Shown: positions 58,041-64,000 of the stretch, piece after piece
Layout: each line of letters opens with the position of its first letter
Position numbering within the stretch: position 1 is the stretch's first letter
DNA from: Marisa cornuarietis
Lineage: Eukaryota > Mollusca > Gastropoda > Architaenioglossa > Ampullariidae
Length of the DNA stretch: 64,000 nucleotides
Reading direction: 5' to 3'
Assembly: GCA_004794655.1 (NCBI GenBank)
Contig: SMMW01000018.1
Span: forward strand, 1,256,501 to 1,320,500
Position numbers and translations under genes: made by a program
The notes under the pieces: generated by a model
What the model was told of the DNA's origin: nothing
Seen by the model: the letters and a program-made list of their open reading frames with translations, nothing else
Databases searched by the model: none

Positions 58041-61000
58041 TTGTTTCTATCGTTATTATATCTTCATATTGCAAGCTTAGTCTCTGTATACTACTGTCTC
58101 ATTCATATGTTTAATTTGCATTCCTGTGCTTTTTAATCCTACAACTTTTCTCGTTCTTTTTCTTTCGTGGTATACCACAATTTAGCCTTCATGGTACTGT
58201 CGTCTTCTGTCTTCCATTAGTCATTACTTTACAATTTATACTTACTATTCTGTCATCTTATTCTGTCTTGCGTTTCTCATTATTCGATAATTTCTTTTTT
58301 TTTCCCGTGTTTAATGTCCTCTGTTCTTCACCACGCGATATATTTTTAAATTGTCCTGTGTTATGGTGTCTTTTGTTGGTCGTTACCGGAGAATATACTG
58401 TTAGTCATTATCTAATGCGTTACGGCACTTGTTTTTAGCACTCAGTACTCATCGCAGTACTCACTTCGTCTCCCCTTTTGAAGGTCTTTTCCCTGCAAGC
58501 TGTGACAGTTCGACACTGTGGTGCAAACAAAGTCTTAAGGATCTGTCTAAGCTCAACGCTGCACAAATTCCTCAGACGGATTGCAAACGTTTGGATAGTG
58601 TTTATGAAGGGAAATTTATTCTCCGCGATGCTGACCTCGTCCGACCCGGCACGTGCCGGTGACATATTGGGAGGAGCCTGGAGAACCATCCTCACGGACC
58701 CTAAGACCCTCCCTGCGAGCTCACGTTAGGAGGCAAGAGGACAGAGGGTCAATAGAGGTCAGGTGGTTGTTGCTGCAGGGTCAGACTGGATGGTGGAGTG
58801 TAGTCTGCTCTTGTGATGGTTTAGCCAAAGACGAGAGACGGAAAAGAAAAGCGAAAGTCATTTCCTCTGGGATCTGTCTGTCTGTCCCCCAGTACGTCTG
58901 TCTCTTTGTGTTTCTAGTGCTAACATTGACGCCAGTCCTTCTCTCAATCTTTCCAGTATCTGTCATCACAAGCACGCATCTTTTCGCGTTGGAGTGCAAT
59001 TTCTCTCGTAGATACATGGAATAATATTCAAGTTTTGACGAGACAAAAAAGGTGGTGTTAATTCTGAAGATGCTTAGGACCCCGGCGCTCCTGTAGTCGT
59101 CAATGGCTTGTGGTTCGTGGCTCGTGGCTCGTGGGACCTTTAACCTATGGTGCCAGTTTCTCAGTTAAACCGAGTCCACACAGTCCTGTTGAACGTTAAA
59201 CACCTTTATCTTTAGTCGGTATGCGATGATGGTCAAGCTGACAATCAAGCTGACACGGTGGCTAAAGGAGACATACACTTGACAATCTCTGTGCTCTCTC
59301 TCTCTCTATCTCTGCGCTTATACATAGTGTTTGAAAAAAAGTTTAGAAAGCAATAATCAATCTTTCACGCATTCTCTCGCACCGACATTCTAGACTGATT
59401 AGGTCAGCCACACGTACACAGTTCGCCTTCTGGAAAGATCTGGAACTCACTGGAGATAGGTCTAGGGCCGGAACCAAGCAGCGCGCCAGACGCCCACTGA
59501 GCCGAGTGTTGTTGTCAGACAAACATTATGGCTTCGCTGACCAAAAACAAACTTCGATTAGTAACACTTCCTTCTGGAAACAGAGGAAGCTGCAAAAGAT
59601 ATTTCTTCTATTATTACTTGTTGACAGGAGACAACTCTTTTTTCCTGCGACACTCAACACTTACGACTTCTGTTACATGTTGATTACGCGCCTCAAATGT
59701 GAGATGTCCTGATTATTGTTGTTGGGTATGATTATTATGAATGGGGTATTTTTCATTCTAGCATCATAGTTTCTCTTTCTTACACACACACCTCATTTTA
59801 TCATTGGTTCATCCGTTGATGAGGAGACAAGCCTGGTTTCCATGTAAATTATTGAATGGTGTCTGTGTATGGGATTTCCCTCATTGCAAAACTCACAAAC
59901 GAAGTACAGTCACTATAGTGTGGGAGGTCTCCCTTAAATCCGTGCGAAACACCACCTTCCCTGTCAGTTCTTGTTGCTAGTTATGGGTCGTGGGACCACA
60001 GTTGTGTCCTGGTATGAATGATTCATTAGCTGGCGGCCTTGTAATTAAACAGGCAACCCGAGCAGGTATGGCCTTCCCTCGGCACGAAAGCACGTTTAGC
60101 GTTGAGTGGATCTTGGAAATCAAAACAAGCAGAGTCGTGTCATTGCCTGTGGGATTGAGAAATTATTGATAATTTAAGCAGTGGTAAGCTAGCAGGCAGT
60201 CGGGCAGGTTGTCAGACTTGTTCGGCAGTACCTTTTTCTTCGCCTTGTCTCACTCTTGGAAACGATTCGTTTTATAGCCTAAATTGTATTGTGTAGACAG
60301 AAAGAAAGAAAAAATACAAAAAACTAAAATATCAACATATTAATAACTAACTGCTGTTTTTCCTCTTCCCATCTTTGCCACCGATCCTGTCTTCTGTTCC
60401 TCATCATCTCTAAATCTTGAAGACTAAGACAGAATGGGAAGCAACTACTGATACAAGAAAGACAACTCTAGATATTTTACGAAATAGGACGACAGTGATA
60501 TTGGCCACCAATCTTCCTACAGGCTGATTAAATAAAAAAAAACAATAAAAAAAATAATGCGGTGCGCGTCGCTTCTGGGGTGTCCTCTTCTTCGCAAAAA
60601 CCACAGGAGTAGCGTCCCCTTGCTCGCGCTGCTTATTCTACTCACGTTCGCGCCGGTAACACTATCAGGTCCTTCCGGGTCGCGCCATTTCCGCTTTCTC
60701 AAAAGGTTGTCTGAAAAGACTTGGCCTGCGCATAAAGGCTGGGCTGTTCGTGCAGAACAACGGAACTGGGTGGGGTGGCGTGGGGTGGGGGAGATGGAAA
60801 GGGTTTGTAAATGAGGGGTGGAAAATGTATGGAGCAATGAGGGAAACGGGTAGGGGGTGGAGAAGAGAAACGTGGCGGAGGTCTTCCTGTGCCTGCGACA
60901 CGCAAACTCGTGTTTCGCCGCTGCTCAACCTACCAGACCATGGCTAAACGAAATGGAAATTGCACATCCTGACAGAGCAATGAGCAGTCACGGGAACGGG

Positions 61001-61162
61001 TAGTGGGCTGGGAGGTGGCGTTTGATAAGTGGGGGAGCCGGGGGGTATGAAAACACTAACAGGTTAAATGGAATCAAATAATGTTGCCTATTTAAACTTT
61101 CATTTTATGTTTTTTTTCTCTTCTCCCTACAAACCCACTCGATACATATACAAACAAACTAT
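58041..61162. other. No gene recognised
   Basis: 58430-58760 holds opposite-strand overlapping frames without motif. GTGGCTCGTGGCTCGTGG is a small repeat at 59113. 59980-60170 is nonrepetitive with GTAATTAAAC and ATTATTGATAATTTAA words. 60750-60870 is G-rich. Confidence 0.45.

Positions 61163-61219
<57 letters not shown>
61163..61219. repeat. (CA)n microsatellite
   Basis: About 28 CA units. Confidence 0.96.
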
Positions 61220-61223
<4 letters not shown>

Positions 61224-61303
61224 TAAAGTAACCGTAACTTCTATCCCTAAACTATAACCTTTACCTCCTCCCACTTCATTTAATTCCTTGGTTTACACTA
61301 AGA

Positions 61304-61328
61304 TCACACACACACACACACACACACG

Positions 61329-61381
<53 letters not shown>
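61304..61381. repeat. (CA)n-(CT)n-(CA)n compound microsatellite
   Basis: CA run, eight CT units, then a second CA run. Confidence 0.95.
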
Positions 61382-61382
<1 letters not shown>

Positions 61383-61643
61383 AAATGCGCGATTACATAT
61401 GCATACACACGCAAATTCTCCCTATTTGAAACATGTCTAACATCCAGGCTGCAAGCAAGGATTGCTTGGCTGCCTGTAAATCGGTCTTAGTTGCTTTGAT
61501 CTGTTCAATTATGTGTTCGATAAAACGGAGGCAGCAGCACTATGCAGCTAGCGTTGGCGATGTGAGGCGCACTGCGCGGGCTGGTCAACGGTCAAGGCCG
61601 AGTTCTTTTAATCCCAGTGACGATAAAAGAGACAAAAGTGTGT
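61382..61643. other. No gene recognised
   Basis: A 70-codon plus-strand frame (61433-61645) with no motif; nothing else. Confidence 0.5.
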
Positions 61644-61651
61644 GACTAGCC

Positions 61652-61833
61652 CAGGGGTGGGGAACGTCCGGCCCGCAGGCCGTATAAGATCATTTGTTTT
61701 GACACTGCCAGCAAAACTACGGCTTGACCAAATATAACAGGCATATCTTTTTATTTGATCATGTTGTATGGGCTATGAATAATCTTACAAATATCCAAAT
61801 GGTCTTCGGAGGAAGAAAGGTTCCCCACCCCTG
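61652..61833. mobile_element. hAT-like MITE, 182 bp
   Basis: The terminal inverted repeats are CAGGGGTGGGGAAC (left) and GTTCCCCACCCCTG (right), a perfect 14-bp pair. The left end continues GTCCGGCCCGCAGGCC, the GGCCCGC signature common in hAT (Charlie-type) elements. The flanks GACTAGCC (61644-61651) and GACTAGCT (61834-61841) form an 8-bp duplication with one mismatch, as hAT transposases make. There is no coding capacity. Confidence 0.92.
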
Positions 61834-61841
61834 GACTAGCT

Positions 61842-62555
61842 GGTGAGTAGCTGCGGCAGAAGACCACAGGGACTACAGAACGGAATTTTCATAAGCCTTA
61901 CGAACGTGGTGGACAGAGAATTTTCACTTTAGAGCAGAACTTTGAGGATTATGGCTTATCTGGGCCTGCAAATCCTCCCCTGCTCACCCAAAACGTTTTG
62001 AGGCAATGACAACGTTTTAAAACCCGTTTAAACCCGATGCGCAAGGTGCTTACAAAACGGATTTAAAGGCCAGCCAGAGTACAAAAGTATTTTTCAAGTG
62101 AACATAATTAATTCATTGAATAAATTCAATAAATCAGAGTAAAAACAAAATCGCGAGATATCAGGTTGAAAAGAGGTCAAGACTTTTTTTTCTCGCAACG
62201 TCACAAAGTATATGCTCAGTGACTGAGTAATGCTTTATAAGCTGCCGGTTTTTTTAGTGATGTCAGTAGTTGGAAATTAGGTACAACTGTGTGTACTCAT
62301 TAATAAATTAAAATTCACAAAACGTTTAAAGAAACTTTATTATCGCTATTTTTTAATTTGCAGGATGCTATGAACTTATTTTAATAGAGTCCGGTTAGAT
62401 TATAAATGATTTCTTCTTAATCAAGCATACGTTGTCGAACATGTGACTAAGTCTGGCAAATTTCCGTCGTATTGCAGTCACATATTTGACTCTACAAAAT
62501 GTATAGTTCGTCCCTTAACCTTTTTCATGTCGTTTGGGAGGGGTGGGGTGCTAGA
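61842..62555. other. No gene recognised
   Basis: AT-rich DNA without repeats I could pair within the window. Confidence 0.55.
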
Positions 62556-62712
62556 GACCTCACTTTTCTAGTTCCCCATCTCCTCTCCCTCGCTGCCTTA
62601 CCTTCCCCAATCCTCTGTGGAGTCAGGTACCTATTACCGCCAGCTGGGTCGACTGGGGGAAGTCTGCTGCGCTACTTGGGTATCGAACCAGCACGCCTTT
62701 TAGTTTGAACGC
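62556..62712 (-). mobile_element. tRNA-headed SINE relic, same family as 45793
   Basis: The minus strand has the B box TGGTTCGATACCC at 62680-62692 and the body words CAGTCGACCCAGCTGG, then AATAGGTACCTGACTCC, then GGGAGAGGAGATGGGG. These match the order in the relic at 45793. The A box is eroded. Confidence 0.6.
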
Positions 62713-63962
62713 CAGCGTTAGGTAGTAATAATGTTAGTTACTCTTAAGTGCCAAAAATTCAAACGTCCCATTGTACTGGCAAGTGTAGCGGCAAACACGT
62801 TTGGATTAAGTTGAGTATACTTCCAATATCGCGAACGTTTGCTTCTAAAACTATCGGTTTCCTGTGACCATCACACCCGTCTTTGCCAACCTGGATCAAA
62901 CTTTCGACATTGGTCCAGTTAAGAAGAGTCTTTAGCTCGGCTAGCGAATGCAGTGACTTTTTAACCCCACGATGCACACATCTGACCTCACTTGATGAGA
63001 AAGCTGTCTGTCCCATTGATGACCATCTTGAGATGGGGCCTGAGTCCCACGCGCTTGGCATAATTTTGAACACTTTTCAAAAGGTGTTTTCTAGGACGGA
63101 ACGCGTGGGTCATCACTGTAACAGACAATAACTATAACAGACAATATTATTGTCCAACTCGCTGCAACGGCAAGAAGGCAGCCCACCCTTGCTTAGCTCT
63201 GGGGCAGGGCACTCGCTCAGAACGTTCAACTTTCGGCCTGATTGTCGCCCGTCGTGGCATTTGAAACCAGTCCATCCGGGCAACCCGTAACGTTTTGTGA
63301 AGACAGATCATGACGTCACGTGGAATGAGAAGAGGGAGGGACAGAGGTCGCATCCCGCTCCCTTAATCGCTCACCCAGTTTTGCATTAAGGGCAGCATGG
63401 ACCATGCTTCTGTGTTGAACAAGCCCCGAATGGTCGGTGACGGACCGTGAGTACTTTAACTCCGAGAAGAGATTATGCCGACGGGTCGTAGTGGCCGAAA
63501 TCACAGAGTGATAGATCGAGCGGATGCTAGCAAGTTTGAAAGCTTCCCTGATTCTTTCTTCCGTCCCTGAAAGGCGCACGTTTTGCGTGTAACGATTTGA
63601 TTTTAAGGCAGAAGTCAGGAAAAAATCAGCCCTTTTCTTCTTTTTTTTCCCCCCTTTCTGAAAAGAGGAATTTTGAAGGCGAGTGGCCCAATGATTAACG
63701 ACGGTGATTAGACGGAGAGGAAAATATCCCAGAGAGAGGCGAGCTTTGACTGGTTCATCTAATTGCACTATCAAACGGCCATTATTTCATAAAATAGCAA
63801 ATGCACGAATAATTACTCCTTTTCTGTCACGGATTTTCTCGAAGTTCTTGTCTCCATCGCTGAATGGGTTCTGTTGTTATCTTTGCCAGTTTTCATTTAT
63901 CGCTTTCTCATTTTTTTTCTTCTCTTTCTCTGTGTGTAAGTGTGTGCATACGTACATTCTTT
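62713..63962. other. No gene called; two long unassigned frames
   Basis: A 104-codon frame (62759-63073, minus) and a 152-codon frame (63316-63774, minus) have balanced amino-acid content, the second with a Lys run encoded by a T-rich stretch. I recognise no domain. They could be chance frames or unknown exons. Confidence 0.35.
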
Positions 63963-64000
63963 GCGCGCGCGCGCGTGTGTGTGTGTGTGCGTGAGTGCGT
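63963..64000. repeat. (GC)n-(GT)n at the window edge
   Basis: Alternating purine-pyrimidine DNA, six GC units and then GT units, running off the window. It is a strong Z-DNA former. Confidence 0.93.

Noticed and set aside
63316..63774. 152-codon minus-strand frame
   Set aside because: Its composition is plausible, but it includes a Lys run from a T-rich stretch, and I recognise no domain and no splice partner.

Overview
The window looks like gene-poor nuclear DNA from a metazoan, probably a marine invertebrate and possibly a mollusc. The pointers are very long (TG)n/(CA)n runs, many tRNA-headed SINE remnants, 5'-truncated CR1/L2/Jockey-type LINE tails ending in (ATT)n, and short terminal-inverted-repeat elements. 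I infer the lineage from the style of the repeats; no gene confirms it. I found no convincing host protein-coding gene, rRNA or functional tRNA. Every long open frame is a repeat translated in a stop-free frame, a LINE relic, or a stretch I cannot distinguish from chance. The segment is therefore intergenic, or it lies inside one very long intron.

Layout, left to right. 1-1150: an AT-rich minisatellite (unit about 21-26 bp) split by a LINE 3' end. 2.5-7.5 kb: dinucleotide repeats, two minus-strand SINEs, a compound microsatellite and a 12-bp-period minisatellite with a 115-bp higher-order repeat. 9.0-9.5 kb: a minus-strand LINE reverse-transcriptase relic with one stop and one frameshift. 10.96-11.30 kb: a 2 x ~174 bp tandem duplication. 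12.39-12.95 kb: a large imperfect palindrome (arms about 260-277 bp, 23-nt loop). 15-17 kb: a 14-bp minisatellite and a 9-unit, 38-bp array that follows a G17 tract. 19-37 kb: three copies of one MITE family at 19.05, 28.79 and 36.95 kb, a SINE with a target-site duplication at 21.4 kb, and a second copy of the first LINE family at 27.3 kb. 33.5 kb: a CpG-rich patch. 39-52 kb: TG/CA-rich DNA, a degenerate minisatellite and several SINE relics. 57.4-58.0 kb: a 600-bp pyrimidine-rich tract. 61.65 kb: a 182-bp hAT-like MITE with a 7/8 target-site duplication. The window ends in a GC/GT repeat.

No genes are present to work together. What can be read is a history of insertions and of local repeat growth. 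The best-supported results come from comparing copies within the window. The MITE family has a 3-bp C-W-G target duplication at all three copies, which points to relatives of PIF/Harbinger. The 12.4-12.9 kb foldback would make a long hairpin RNA if transcribed. Weaker, inferred signals are five CTCF-like motifs and a few nonrepetitive, motif-dense patches that could be regulatory. Coordinates of repeats and relics were read by eye and may be off by a few bases.
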